NCBI GenBank assembly: GCA_040401995.1
Contig: JBBANM010000014.1
Span: forward strand, 1-64,000
Length of the DNA: 64,000 nucleotides
Direction of reading: 5' to 3'
DNA from: Haliscomenobacter sp040401995
GTDB taxonomy: Bacteria; Bacteroidota; Bacteroidia; Chitinophagales; Saprospiraceae
Shown here: one piece after another, positions 17,270 through 26,503 of the stretch
Position numbering within the stretch: position 1 is the first letter of the stretch
Layout of the letters: each line of letters opens with the position of its first letter
Position numbers and translations under genes: made by a program
Notes under the pieces: model-generated
The model's database searches: none
Told to the model about the DNA's origin: nothing
Seen by the model: the letters and a program-made list of their open reading frames with translations, nothing else

Positions 17270-18064
17270 TCATCTAAAATATTTTTTCAGATCAAAATCA
17301 CCTTCCTGCAAAATATCATACCCAAATTTGAGCATCAAGGCAGAAACAACTAAAAGAAAAAATACCCGTACAAATCCATTACCTCTTAATATCGCGGCTC
17401 GGCTACCCAGATAGGAGCCCAACATATTACAAACCATCATGGGTAAGGCAATGGCAAATTCCACATAGCCATTGCTTAAAAAAAATGATAAGGAAGCTAG
17501 ATCGGCAACCACATTGATAAATTTTGACACTGCCGATCCGGTCAAAAAACTATAACCAATGATGCTTACAAAACCAAAAACCAATAGGCTCCCCGTGCCC
17601 GGCCCAACAAAACCATTGTAAAAACCAACGATCATCCCGATGCCCAATCCATACCAAGGGATTTGCTGCTCCTTTACTCGGTATTGATTTTCCTGTCCTA
17701 GTGCTTTATTAAAAAAGGTATACAGCAAAATGCCCGCCATCAATATCAAAACGATTGGTTTCAATACCTGCGAACTGATGAGGCTGGAAATCTGGGCACC
17801 TAGATAGGACATCGTTCCTGCCCCAATACCTGCAAAAATTACCGTCCTCCATGGTACTTTTACTTTTTTGGAATATTGATAAGCTGCAACCGATGTTCCC
17901 ATAAACGAGGCAAATCGATTGGTGCCAATGATGCGCGAAACCGCAAAATGCGGAAACAAAATAAATAAAGCAGGGACTTGAACCAGCCCGCCGCCGCCTA
18001 CTATTGCGTCAATGAATCCCGCAAAAAGAGCAGCAAAACATGCCAATATGATATGATAATCCAT
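17270..18064 (-). CDS. TauE/SafE (TSUP) family transporter
   Basis: A 264-residue integral membrane protein with about eight hydrophobic segments. The N-terminal AGFIDAIVGGGGLVQVPAL motif and the mirrored GFYNGFVGPGTGSLLVFGF motif in the second half are the signature pair of the sulfite exporter TauE/SafE family, which moves sulfite, sulfonates or other small anions across the inner membrane. The substrate is not apparent from sequence or neighbours. It is divergent from the sigma-54-type regulator of the kdp locus (137 bases between start codons). Confidence 0.9.
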   Translation of the reverse strand: MDYHIILACFAALFAGFIDAIVGGGGLVQVPALFILFPHFAVSRIIGTNRFASFMGTSVAAYQYSKKVKVPWRTVIFAGIGAGTMSYLGAQISSLISSQVLKPIVLILMAGILLYTFFNKALGQENQYRVKEQQIPWYGLGIGMIVGFYNGFVGPGTGSLLVFGFVSIIGYSFLTGSAVSKFINVVADLASLSFFLSNGYVEFAIALPMMVCNMLGSYLGSRAAILRGNGFVRVFFLLVVSALMLKFGYDILQEGDFDLKKYFR

Positions 18065-18201
18065 TCCCGAAAAATTGTTTTGACCAGACGAAGGTAATCA
18101 AATCTGATGCAAGCAACATTGCTACTCGGCAAAGAATCAGCAGAACGAGCTGCGACTTCATTTTGAAAAAGAGTACATTTGACAGCAAGTACCGTACAGC
18201 C

Positions 18202-19545
18202 ATGTCCAATCATCCTATCTTACTTATTGATGATGAAGAAAAACTGCGCAGCCTATTGGCAAGGCTGTTATCGCTGGAGGGTTTTGTCATTTTAGAAGCA
18301 AAAAATGCCCGCGAAGCCTGGAAAATTCTGGAAAAGGAGCCGGTTCAGTTGGTTTTGTGCGATGTCAAACTCCCTGATGCCAATGGTGTTGAACTTTCCC
18401 TCGCCATCAAGCAAAAATATCCCTGCGTTGAAATCATTTTACTCACGGCTTATGGTCGCATTGCCGACGGGGTAACAGCCATGAAAAATGGCGCTTTTGA
18501 TTACTTGGTCAAAGGCGATGACAATGAACGTATTATCCCATTGGTGCATCGTGCTATGGAAAAAGTAGCCCTTCAACAGCGGGTGGATAACTTAGAAAGT
18601 AAGCTCGATCGTAAATTTAATTTTGAGGCCATCATTGGTAAAGCGCCGAATATTCAAAATGCGATTGCATTGGCGCGTAAGGTGAGCAATACTAGCGCTA
18701 CAGTTTTGTTGACTGGAGAAACCGGAACTGGGAAAGAAGTTTTTGCCCAAGCCATTCATCAAAACAGTACCCGATCATCCAAACCATTTGTGGCCATCAA
18801 TTGTAGCGCTTTCGGGCGCGATATCCTTGAGAGTGAGTTGTTTGGCCATAAAGCGGGTGCGTTTACTGGCGCAGTCAAGGACAAAAAAGGGCTATTCGAA
18901 GAAGCCAACCAAGGAACCCTGTTTTTAGATGAAATTGGCGAAATGGGAATCGAATTACAAGCCAAACTACTCCGGGTATTGGAAAGCGGTACGTTTATCA
19001 AAGTAGGCGATACCAAGACGCAGCAAGTTGATATACGCATCATTGCCGCCACCAATCGCAATCTTTTGGCGGAAAGTGAAGCAGGACGTTTTCGTGCAGA
19101 TTTGTATTATCGATTGTCCGTTTTTCAAATTCAACTCCCGCCTTTGCGCGAACGGAAACAAGACATCGCTATTCTTACAGCGCATTTTGTCCAACATTTT
19201 GCCGCCAAACTCAAACGCAATCTGCCGCAATTGCAGCCAAGTTTTTTAGAAAAATTGCAATCTTACCCTTGGAAAGGCAATATCCGCGAACTAAAAAATG
19301 CCATCGAGCGTGCCATGATTTTAGTCGAGAATGATGAACTTACCGATAACTTGCTCCCTATAGAGATCCAACTGTCGGCTGGTAATGTACCCTCAGGCGA
19401 CGCTCAATTTGACCTGCACAGCGTCGAAAAACAACACATCGCTAAAGTAATGGCTTACACCAAAGGCAATAAAGTAGAAGCCGCTCGCTTGCTGAATATT
19501 GGCTTGACTACCTTATACCGAAAAATAGAAGAATACCAATTGTAA
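18202..19545 (+). CDS. Sigma-54-dependent response regulator (NtrC type) of the kdp locus
   Basis: A 447-residue regulator: receiver domain (about 5-118, phospho-acceptor Asp54 in LVLCDVKLP, acidic pair D10-D11), AAA+ domain with Walker A GETGTGKE (172-179), the sigma-54-contact loop GAFTGA (219-224) and Walker B LFLDEIGEM, and a C-terminal Fis-type helix-turn-helix (EAARLLNIGLTTLYRKI). The GAFTGA loop is intact, so it should activate sigma-54 RNA polymerase. A sigma-54 promoter lies 147 bases downstream, before the kdp genes, and the cognate sensor proteins are encoded at the far end of the locus. It thus appears to stand in for the OmpR-type KdpE of other bacteria. ATG 18202 is preferred to the upstream in-frame TTG at 18163. 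Confidence 0.93.
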   Translation: MSNHPILLIDDEEKLRSLLARLLSLEGFVILEAKNAREAWKILEKEPVQLVLCDVKLPDANGVELSLAIKQKYPCVEIILLTAYGRIADGVTAMKNGAFDYLVKGDDNERIIPLVHRAMEKVALQQRVDNLESKLDRKFNFEAIIGKAPNIQNAIALARKVSNTSATVLLTGETGTGKEVFAQAIHQNSTRSSKPFVAINCSAFGRDILESELFGHKAGAFTGAVKDKKGLFEEANQGTLFLDEIGEMGIELQAKLLRVLESGTFIKVGDTKTQQVDIRIIAATNRNLLAESEAGRFRADLYYRLSVFQIQLPPLRERKQDIAILTAHFVQHFAAKLKRNLPQLQPSFLEKLQSYPWKGNIRELKNAIERAMILVENDELTDNLLPIEIQLSAGNVPSGDAQFDLHSVEKQHIAKVMAYTKGNKVEAARLLNIGLTTLYRKIEEYQL

Positions 19546-19556
19546 TGTCTGATGTA

Positions 19557-19593
19557 CTTTTTCAAAATGAAAAACCTTTTTCATTTTGAAAAG
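19557..19593. promoter_or_regulatory. Perfect inverted repeat, possible enhancer site or terminator
   Basis: CTTTTTCAAAATGAAAAA, CC, then TTTTTCATTTTGAAAAG. It lies just after the regulator's stop codon and about 100-135 bases upstream of the sigma-54 promoter, the usual distance for an activator site of an NtrC-type protein. The AT-only stem makes it a weak terminator, so an operator role is at least as likely. Confidence 0.45.
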
Positions 19594-19691
19594 ATTTTAA
19601 TGTTTTTGTGGAAGATCCCACCCTTCTTTACTCCCTTCCATCTACCTCACAATCAATAATTTATTTTCTTATTTCTTCAACTATTCCTCTT

Positions 19692-19706
19692 TGGCACGCC
19701 ATTGGC
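19692..19706 (+). promoter_or_regulatory. Sigma-54 promoter of the kdp operon
   Basis: TGGCACG-CCAT-TGGC matches the -24/-12 consensus TGGCACG-N4-TTGC at all but one position, with the invariant GG and GC in exact register. Transcription would begin near 19718, 19 bases before the first small gene. Confidence 0.75.
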
Positions 19707-19736
19707 CACTACCCTAGTGAACCAAAACAATAATCA

Positions 19737-19820
19737 ATGACCGCCTTGATTTTAGTCATAGCAACGATAGCCATTTTTTGGCTTTTTTATCGCAGCATCC
19801 GCTATTTCGAAAAAATTTAA
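19737..19820 (+). CDS. Tiny membrane peptide upstream of kdpF (27 aa)
   Basis: ATG to TAA, 27 residues: a single hydrophobic helix (residues 2-18, ALILVIATIAIFWLF) followed by a basic tail YRSIRYFEKI. It lies between the sigma-54 promoter and kdpF, 12 bases before the latter, on the same strand. I recognise no family; it resembles KdpF in size and layout but is a separate sequence. It may be an additional small subunit or regulator of the Kdp complex. Confidence 0.6.
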   Translation: MTALILVIATIAIFWLFYRSIRYFEKI

Positions 19821-19832
19821 ACCCACACTACC

Positions 19833-19910
19833 ATGCTACTACTCTTAGTGATTGCCATTTTAGTATTCGGTTACATGGCTTACGTATTGGTTAAGCCTGA
19901 AAAATTTTAA
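19833..19910 (+). CDS. kdpF: Potassium-transporting ATPase subunit KdpF
   Basis: A 25-residue peptide with one transmembrane helix ending in GYMAYVLVKPEKF, the KdpF pattern (GYLxYxLxxPExF). KdpF is a small stabilising subunit of the KdpFABC complex. It lies three bases upstream of kdpA. Confidence 0.85.
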   Translation: MLLLLVIAILVFGYMAYVLVKPEKF

Positions 19911-19913
19911 AAC

Positions 19914-21605
19914 ATGAATTCTGAAGTACTAGGAATCATCCTCCAATTTTTGGCTACAGTTCTATTAGCTTGGCCATTAGGCATCTACATTGCCCGCGTG
20001 TATGCCGGGCAAAAAACGCCGCTTGATTTTTTTGCTCCGCTAGAGCGGCTTTTTTTTCGCATCAGCGGCATCAACCCCAATCGGGAGATGACCTGGCAAG
20101 AAAATTTGGTGGCCTTGTTAAGCATCAATTTTATATGGTTTTTTTGGTCCATGTTCATTCTGATGAACCAAGGTTGGTTGCCTTTAAATCCGGATGGCAA
20201 TGCCTCTATGTCGCCTGATCTGGCTTGGAACACCACCATTTCGTTTTTGGTAAACTGCAACTTGCAACATTATTCTGGCGAAACAGGACTCTCTTACTTG
20301 TCGCAATTGTGCAGCATTACCTATTTTCAGTTTGTCACGGCAGCTACGGGAATGGCCGCAGCTGCGGTTGTTTTCAATGCGATGAGGCCACAGAAATCAG
20401 CTCAACTGGGTAACTTTTACAATTATTTCCTCAAAAGCTGTACCCGGATTTTGTTGCCGCTTTCATTCATCGTTGCCCTAATTGTTCTTTTCAATGGCAC
20501 ACCGATGACTTTTGCGGGTAAAGCAAACATTATCACATTACAAGGCGATACAGTTCAGGTGTCTCGCGGCCCAGCAGCAGCCATGATCGGTATCAAACAA
20601 ATTGGCACCAATGGCGGTGGCTTTTTTGGCGTTAACTCCGCCCATCCGCTGGAGAACCCAAATTATCTCACCAATTTTGTAGAGAATCTAAGCATCATTC
20701 TCATCCCCATTGCCATGGTATTTGCTTTAGGTTTTTACTTAAACCGGAAGCGACTGGCATGGATGATTTTTGGTGTAATGACCATTGGGTTTTTGATCTT
20801 GGTTTTTCCGGCAGTCGTATTGGAAATGAAGGGTAATCCACTGATCCAATCAATGGGCATTGATCAATCATTGGGGAGTATGGAAGGCAAAGAGATTCGT
20901 TTTGGCGCCGCTGCCTCTGCCTATTGGGGCATCACCACTACCGTAACTTCCAATGGATCGGTCAATGCCATGCACGATAGTTTTACTCCGCTTACGGGCA
21001 TGTTGACCCTGCTGGGCATGATGATCAATGCCTTGTATGGCGGGGTTGGCGTGGGTTTTCTCAATTTTTACATTTTTATTATTCTTGCGGTGTTTATTTC
21101 TGGTTTGATGGTGGGAAGAACCCCAGAATTTATGGGCAAAAAAATTGAAGCCCGTGAGATGAAAATCGCGATGATTGTAGCGCTCCTGCATCCTTTTTTA
21201 ATTTTATCTGGAACTGCTATGGCTGCTTATATTTATCACCACGACCCTACCCTAGCTTGGCTCAACAACCCTGGTTACCACGGGTACTCGGAGATGTTGT
21301 ACGAGTATACCTCTTCGGCTGCGAACAACGGTTCTGGTTTTGAGGGCTTGGGCGACAACACGCCTTGGTGGAACATTTCAACTGGCGTTGTTTTGATCTT
21401 AAGTCGTTACATCCCCATTATTGGCCCGATAGCCATTGCCGGTATTTTGGCCAATAAAAAATTCATCCCTGAAAGCGCCGGCACCTTACAAACCGATACC
21501 TCCACTTTTGGAATTATGGTATTCACAGTGATCCTGATCATTGCCGCCTTGTCGTTTTTTCCGGCTTTGACGTTGGGGCCTATTGCCGAATTTTTTGCCA
21601 TGTAA
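19914..21605 (+). CDS. kdpA: Potassium-transporting ATPase subunit A
   Basis: A 563-residue channel-like membrane subunit that binds and selects K+ in the high-affinity KdpFABC pump. About ten hydrophobic segments are present. Selectivity-filter loops include TNGGGFFGVNSAHPLENP and later TSSAANNGSGFEGL; NCNLQHYSGETGLSYLSQ is the first filter loop. The length matches the family. It is the first large gene of the kdp operon, 21 bases upstream of kdpB. Confidence 0.97.
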   Translation: MNSEVLGIILQFLATVLLAWPLGIYIARVYAGQKTPLDFFAPLERLFFRISGINPNREMTWQENLVALLSINFIWFFWSMFILMNQGWLPLNPDGNASMSPDLAWNTTISFLVNCNLQHYSGETGLSYLSQLCSITYFQFVTAATGMAAAAVVFNAMRPQKSAQLGNFYNYFLKSCTRILLPLSFIVALIVLFNGTPMTFAGKANIITLQGDTVQVSRGPAAAMIGIKQIGTNGGGFFGVNSAHPLENPNYLTNFVENLSIILIPIAMVFALGFYLNRKRLAWMIFGVMTIGFLILVFPAVVLEMKGNPLIQSMGIDQSLGSMEGKEIRFGAAASAYWGITTTVTSNGSVNAMHDSFTPLTGMLTLLGMMINALYGGVGVGFLNFYIFIILAVFISGLMVGRTPEFMGKKIEAREMKIAMIVALLHPFLILSGTAMAAYIYHHDPTLAWLNNPGYHGYSEMLYEYTSSAANNGSGFEGLGDNTPWWNISTGVVLILSRYIPIIGPIAIAGILANKKFIPESAGTLQTDTSTFGIMVFTVILIIAALSFFPALTLGPIAEFFAM

Positions 21606-21626
21606 TGTGCTTTAAACTGAAAAAAC

Positions 21627-23672
21627 ATGAAAAATCAAGAGCAATCTTTATTTCAAATAAACCTAGTTCGCGAAGCGGTTCAACAAGCATTTGTCAAACT
21701 CAATCCGGTGCTGATGTTTCGCAATCCGGTGATGTTTACCGTTGAAGTCAGCACGGCTGTAATGCTGGTGGTAACCTTGTATACCGCTTTCTCGGGAGAC
21801 AAAACTCAGGGATCTTTATCTTATAATCTATGTGTTTTTGTCATTCTCTTTTTGACCCTGCTTTTTGCCAACTTTGCCGAAGGGATTGCCGAGGCTCGCG
21901 GGAAAGCACAAGCCGATAGTTTGCGAAAAACGCGCGAAGATACCCCCGCCAAGGTGATCCAAGCGGATGGTTCTATCCAAATTCAATCTTCTGCTACCCT
22001 CCGCAAAGGAGATCAATTCATTTGTGAAGCAGGCGACACCGTCCCTGCCGACGGCGAAATCATTGAAGGGTTGGCAACCATCGATGAATCGGCCATTACG
22101 GGTGAATCCGCTCCAGTGATTCGCGAATCAGGCGGGGATAAGACCAGTGTAACCGGTGGCACCAAAGTACTTTCTGATCAAATAAAAGTAGTAGCAACTA
22201 CCGAACCTGGCGAAAGTTTTTTGGATAAAATGATTGCTTTGGTAGAAGGCGCCACTCGACAAAAAACGCCCAATGAGATTGCGTTGACCATACTCTTGGC
22301 CGGTTTTACGCTGATTTTCATCATTGTCTGCGTTACGCTGAAGCCATTTGCCGATTACGCCAACACCCCAATTACGATTGCCGCTTTCATTTCTTTGTTT
22401 GTGTGTTTGATTCCAACCACCATTGGGGGCTTGTTATCGGCAATTGGGATTGCTGGGATGGATCGCGCCTTGCGTGCCAATGTCATCACTAAATCAGGTA
22501 GGGCAGTAGAAGTAGCTGGCGACCTTGATGTGCTGTTGCTGGATAAAACCGGAACCATCACCATCGGCAACCGGAAAGCAACTCATTTTTATGCCGCACC
22601 CAATATTGAAGAAGGTTTTTTCGTCAAAAACTGCATATTGAGTTCTTTGGCGGATGAAACGCCAGAAGGTAAATCGATTTTGGAATTGGCTGGAACGCTG
22701 GGTTATCAAATCCCAACCGGAATTCTGAACGACTCACAGGTCACCTTTATCAAATTTACTGCTGAGACCCGATCGAGTGGGGTCAACCTCCTTGATGGTA
22801 CCCAAATTCGCAAGGGCGCATTTGATGCAATCAGAAAAAATACCGAAGCTGCCGGGAATTCCGTCCCTGATGAAACTACCGAAAAAGTTAAGCACATCGC
22901 CAGCAACGGCGGCACTCCTCTGGTGGTAAGCGAGAACAACAAAGTTTTGGGAGTCATTGAATTACAAGACATCATTAAAACCGGCATCCAGGAACGGTTT
23001 GTTCGGTTGCGAAAAATGGGCGTTAAAACGGTCATGGTTACCGGTGATAACCCCTTGACCGCTAAGTTCATTGCCGAGCAGGCTGGGGTAGACGATTTTA
23101 TCGCCGAAGCCAAACCGGAAGACAAAATGAACTACATCCGCGCCGAGCAAGCGCAAGGCAAACTGGTGGCGATGATGGGCGATGGCTCAAACGATGCGCC
23201 AGCACTAGCGCAAGCAGATGTGGGCGTAGCGATGAACTCGGGTACCCAAGCGGCCAAAGAAGCTGGAAACATGGTTGATTTGGACAACGACCCAACCAAA
23301 CTGATCGAAATCGTAGAGATTGGCAAACAATTGCTGATGACTCGCGGTACGTTGACCACTTTCTCCATCGCCAACGACGTAGCAAAGTATTTTGCCATCG
23401 TACCAGCACTTTTCATTGCTTCCATACCCGCATTGCAATACATCAACATCATGAAATTGCATTCGCCAGAATCGGCTATTTTATCGGCAGTAATTTTTAA
23501 CGCGTTGATTATTCCTGCGTTGATTCCGCTGGCCTTAAGAGGCGTAACCTATCGACCAATTGGCGCCAGCGCTTTGCTGCGTCGCAACCTATTGATTTAT
23601 GGACTGGGAGGGATTCTTGTTCCTTTCGTCGGGATTAAGTTGATTGATTTGGTGGTATCCTTATTTTTTTAA
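21627..23672 (+). CDS. kdpB: Potassium-transporting P-type ATPase subunit B
   Basis: A 681-residue P-type ATPase that hydrolyses ATP for K+ uptake. Visible hallmarks: actuator loop ITGESAPV, phosphorylation site DKTGTIT, nucleotide-binding domain with KGAFDAI, hinge MVTGDNPLTA and MGDGSNDAPALAQADVGVAM. The regulatory actuator-domain TGES is intact. Membrane segments flank the cytosolic domains as in other KdpB proteins. It lies between kdpA and kdpC. Confidence 0.97.
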   Translation: MKNQEQSLFQINLVREAVQQAFVKLNPVLMFRNPVMFTVEVSTAVMLVVTLYTAFSGDKTQGSLSYNLCVFVILFLTLLFANFAEGIAEARGKAQADSLRKTREDTPAKVIQADGSIQIQSSATLRKGDQFICEAGDTVPADGEIIEGLATIDESAITGESAPVIRESGGDKTSVTGGTKVLSDQIKVVATTEPGESFLDKMIALVEGATRQKTPNEIALTILLAGFTLIFIIVCVTLKPFADYANTPITIAAFISLFVCLIPTTIGGLLSAIGIAGMDRALRANVITKSGRAVEVAGDLDVLLLDKTGTITIGNRKATHFYAAPNIEEGFFVKNCILSSLADETPEGKSILELAGTLGYQIPTGILNDSQVTFIKFTAETRSSGVNLLDGTQIRKGAFDAIRKNTEAAGNSVPDETTEKVKHIASNGGTPLVVSENNKVLGVIELQDIIKTGIQERFVRLRKMGVKTVMVTGDNPLTAKFIAEQAGVDDFIAEAKPEDKMNYIRAEQAQGKLVAMMGDGSNDAPALAQADVGVAMNSGTQAAKEAGNMVDLDNDPTKLIEIVEIGKQLLMTRGTLTTFSIANDVAKYFAIVPALFIASIPALQYINIMKLHSPESAILSAVIFNALIIPALIPLALRGVTYRPIGASALLRRNLLIYGLGGILVPFVGIKLIDLVVSLFF

Positions 23673-23692
23673 AGCAATAAAATCATTGTTCC

Positions 23693-24268
23693 ATGTTTAA
23701 TCAAATCTGGCCTGCACTTAAATTGACCCTATTGACCATGCTTTTGCTGATCGTTGTTTACCCGCTGGTGGTTTGGCTTTTTGCTCCGCTGGCTCCAGGC
23801 AGAGGAAATGGAGAAACAATTGAGTTCAAAGGTAGAACTGTTGGCTTTGCGTTGGTAGGGCAAAATTTTTCAGAAGATCGGTACTTCCAATCACGACCAT
23901 CGGCAGTTGGGTACAATGCAGCCGGATCAGGAGGTTCAAACAAAGGCCCTTCCAATCTGGAATATTTGGCTACTGTTCAAGCGCGTATTGATACTTTTTT
24001 GGTCCACAATCCAAGTATCCGACGGCCACAAGTGCCAACTGATTTGGTTACTGCCTCGGGTAGTGGTTTGGATCCCGATGTATCGATCCAAGGTGCGGTG
24101 GTACAAATTCCGCGAATTGCAATAATTCGCGGAATTTCTGAGCAAAAGTTGGTTGATCTGGTGGCACGGTATACTTATAAACCCGCCTTTGGGCCCGCCA
24201 AAATCAATTTGCTTAAGCTGAATGTTGATCTCGACAAGTCATTTGAATTGAAGAACAAGGAGAATTAG
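23693..24268 (+). CDS. kdpC: Potassium-transporting ATPase subunit C
   Basis: A 191-residue subunit with one N-terminal transmembrane helix and a periplasmic domain. YFQSRPSAVGYNAAGSGGSN and DLVTASGSGLDPDVSIQGA are the conserved KdpC blocks. It completes the pump. Confidence 0.96.
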   Translation: MFNQIWPALKLTLLTMLLLIVVYPLVVWLFAPLAPGRGNGETIEFKGRTVGFALVGQNFSEDRYFQSRPSAVGYNAAGSGGSNKGPSNLEYLATVQARIDTFLVHNPSIRRPQVPTDLVTASGSGLDPDVSIQGAVVQIPRIAIIRGISEQKLVDLVARYTYKPAFGPAKINLLKLNVDLDKSFELKNKEN

Positions 24269-24310
24269 TGATGTACTATTATCGAAAACTTCTTTGAATT
24301 GGTTTACAAA

Positions 24311-25369
24311 ATGAAAAACTTCCTATTCCTAACAATTCTAGCCCTGGGCGTAAATACCGCCCGGGGTCAATCGGCAGATTCCGCCCGTATAAAAATTAGC
24401 GGATATGCCGAAATCTACTACAGTTATGATTTCAATCGGCCTTTAAGCAATGATCGGCCAGCTTTTGTGTACAGTCACAACCGCCACAATGAAGTCAATG
24501 CCAATTTAGCTTTTGTAAAAGCTGCTTATGACGACGGAATTGTACATGCCAATCTTGCTTTCATGACCGGTACTTATGCCAATGCAAATTTGGCGGCTGA
24601 ACCCGGCGTTTTGAAAAATATTTATGAGGCCAACATTGGGCTTCAACTGGGTTCAAAAGTAATTGTAGACGCCGGTATTTTGCCTTCTCATATTGGTTTT
24701 GAAAGCGCCATTTCCAAAGATTGTTGGACACTGACCCGCAGCATTCTGGCCGACAACAGCCCTTATTATGAAAGCGGCGTTAGGGTAACCTATACACCCA
24801 ACAAGCAATGGACGTTGGTAGGATTAGCCTTAAATGGTTGGCAAAGAATTCGCCGGGTAAATGGAAATTCTACCCCTGCCCTCGGCACCCAAGTCACTTT
24901 TAAACCCAACGACAACATCACGCTGAATTACAGTACTTTTCTTGGCAACGACAAACCCGATAGCGCTCGACAAACCCGTTTTTTCAATAATTTTTACGCG
25001 ATCATTCAACTGAGCGATCGCTTTGGAATTACCACCGGATTTGATTTTGGCGCTGAAAAAAAAACAAGTGCCGAAAAAGGAACCAACACTTGGTATTCGC
25101 CAGTGCTCATTGCGCGGTATAAACTTACTGATCGATGGGCCTTTGCCGGAAGACTAGAAAGATATGTCGACAAAAATGGAGTTATCATTGCCAATAACTT
25201 CAAAATGAATGGTTTTTCTCTTAACTTAGATTATGCCCCACGTAGCAATGCGTTGTTTCGAATCGAAGGTCGCTGGCTAAAGAGTCACAACAATTACTTC
25301 CTGGAGCATAGCGGTGCATTTGGAAATCAAGATTTTTGTCTTTCAACCTCATTGGCACTCTCATTTTAA
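24311..25369 (+). CDS. Outer-membrane beta-barrel porin-like protein in the kdp operon
   Basis: A 352-residue exported protein with signal peptide (MKNFLFLTILALGVNTARG) and alternating polar/hydrophobic strands, ending in the aromatic-terminated LALSF expected for barrel assembly. It resembles the BBP2-type putative porins of Bacteroidota. Placed between kdpC and the KdpD-like gene, with its TAA directly followed by the next ATG, it must share their transcript; a role in letting K+ reach the periplasm under starvation is inferred from position only. ATG 24311 is chosen over the TTG four codons earlier. Confidence 0.75.
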   Translation: MKNFLFLTILALGVNTARGQSADSARIKISGYAEIYYSYDFNRPLSNDRPAFVYSHNRHNEVNANLAFVKAAYDDGIVHANLAFMTGTYANANLAAEPGVLKNIYEANIGLQLGSKVIVDAGILPSHIGFESAISKDCWTLTRSILADNSPYYESGVRVTYTPNKQWTLVGLALNGWQRIRRVNGNSTPALGTQVTFKPNDNITLNYSTFLGNDKPDSARQTRFFNNFYAIIQLSDRFGITTGFDFGAEKKTSAEKGTNTWYSPVLIARYKLTDRWAFAGRLERYVDKNGVIIANNFKMNGFSLNLDYAPRSNALFRIEGRWLKSHNNYFLEHSGAFGNQDFCLSTSLALSF

Positions 25370-26494
25370 ATGGAAGAACAACAACAATCGGCTGCCTATT
25401 TTCTGAATTTGATTCGACAGCCAGCAAGGGGGAAATTCAAAATTTATATCGGCATGAGCGCTGGTGTAGGCAAAACCTATCGCATGCTCCAAGAAGCGCA
25501 TGCCCTCCAGAAAAATAGTGTTGACGTGAAAATTGGTTTCGTGGAAACCCACAACCGAGCAGAAACCCATGCCTTACTGGAAGGGTTACCAATTATCCCG
25601 CGCCGTAGTTTGTTTTACCGAGGAAAACACCTGGAGGAGATGGATCTGCAAGCCATCATCAACCTTCATCCCGAAGTAGTGATTGTTGATGAATTGGCGC
25701 ACAGCAACATCGAAGGTTCCAAAAATGAAAAACGCTGGCAGGATGTTGTGGATATTTTAAATGCGGGCATCAACGTCATCTCCGCGATCAATATCCAGCA
25801 TTTGGAAAGCTTGAATGTAGATGTGGAAAGAATTACCGGCATCGAGATCAAAGAACGTGTACCCGATAAAATACTTCAAATGGCCGATGAGGTCGTAAAT
25901 ATTGACCTTACTGCCGATGAGCTCATTGAGCGATTGAAAGAAGGAAAAATTTACGATCGCTCAAAGGTTGATATTGCGTTGAATAATTTTTTCAAGTCAG
26001 AAAAAATTCTGCGCCTGCGGGATCTGGCACTCCGCGAGGTGGCTACTCAAGTTGAACGAAAAATTGAAACCGAAGTACCTAAAAATGCGCATTTGCGCCC
26101 CGAGCGATTTCTGGCTTGCATCAGCAGCAATGAACATGCCGCAAAAAATGTCATCCGCAAAACTGCGCGTCTGGCGGCTTATTACAACTCCAAATGGTGG
26201 GTATTGTATGTCCAAACGCCAAATGAAAGCGGCGATCGGATTGGTTTGGCCAAGCAAAGACACCTCATCAATAATTTCAATCTGGCCCAAGAACTGGGTG
26301 CAGATGTGTTAAAAATTCAAGGCGATCATGTGTCGCAAACCATTTTGGAACAAGCGGAAAAATTTGAAGTGACTACCATTTGTATTGCCAAACCGCGTTT
26401 TAGGTTGTTCAATATTATTTTGAAAACTGCGATTTTCAATCAATTACTCAAAAAATTGTCAGAATCAGATGTTGATCTTGTCATCTTGTCTTAA
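25370..26494 (+). CDS. kdpD: KdpD N-terminal sensor protein (stand-alone)
   Basis: A 374-residue protein corresponding only to the cytosolic front half of KdpD. Walker A GMSAGVGKTYRM (residues about 28-40) and Walker B VVIVDELAHSN belong to the KdpD domain (about 20-230), followed by a universal-stress-protein-like domain (about 245-374). The transmembrane and kinase parts of classical KdpD are missing and are apparently replaced by the separate kinase encoded next. The start codon immediately follows the stop codon of the porin gene, suggesting translational coupling. Confidence 0.9.
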   Translation: MEEQQQSAAYFLNLIRQPARGKFKIYIGMSAGVGKTYRMLQEAHALQKNSVDVKIGFVETHNRAETHALLEGLPIIPRRSLFYRGKHLEEMDLQAIINLHPEVVIVDELAHSNIEGSKNEKRWQDVVDILNAGINVISAINIQHLESLNVDVERITGIEIKERVPDKILQMADEVVNIDLTADELIERLKEGKIYDRSKVDIALNNFFKSEKILRLRDLALREVATQVERKIETEVPKNAHLRPERFLACISSNEHAAKNVIRKTARLAAYYNSKWWVLYVQTPNESGDRIGLAKQRHLINNFNLAQELGADVLKIQGDHVSQTILEQAEKFEVTTICIAKPRFRLFNIILKTAIFNQLLKKLSESDVDLVILS

Positions 26495-26503
26495 TGCTCT
26501 ATC

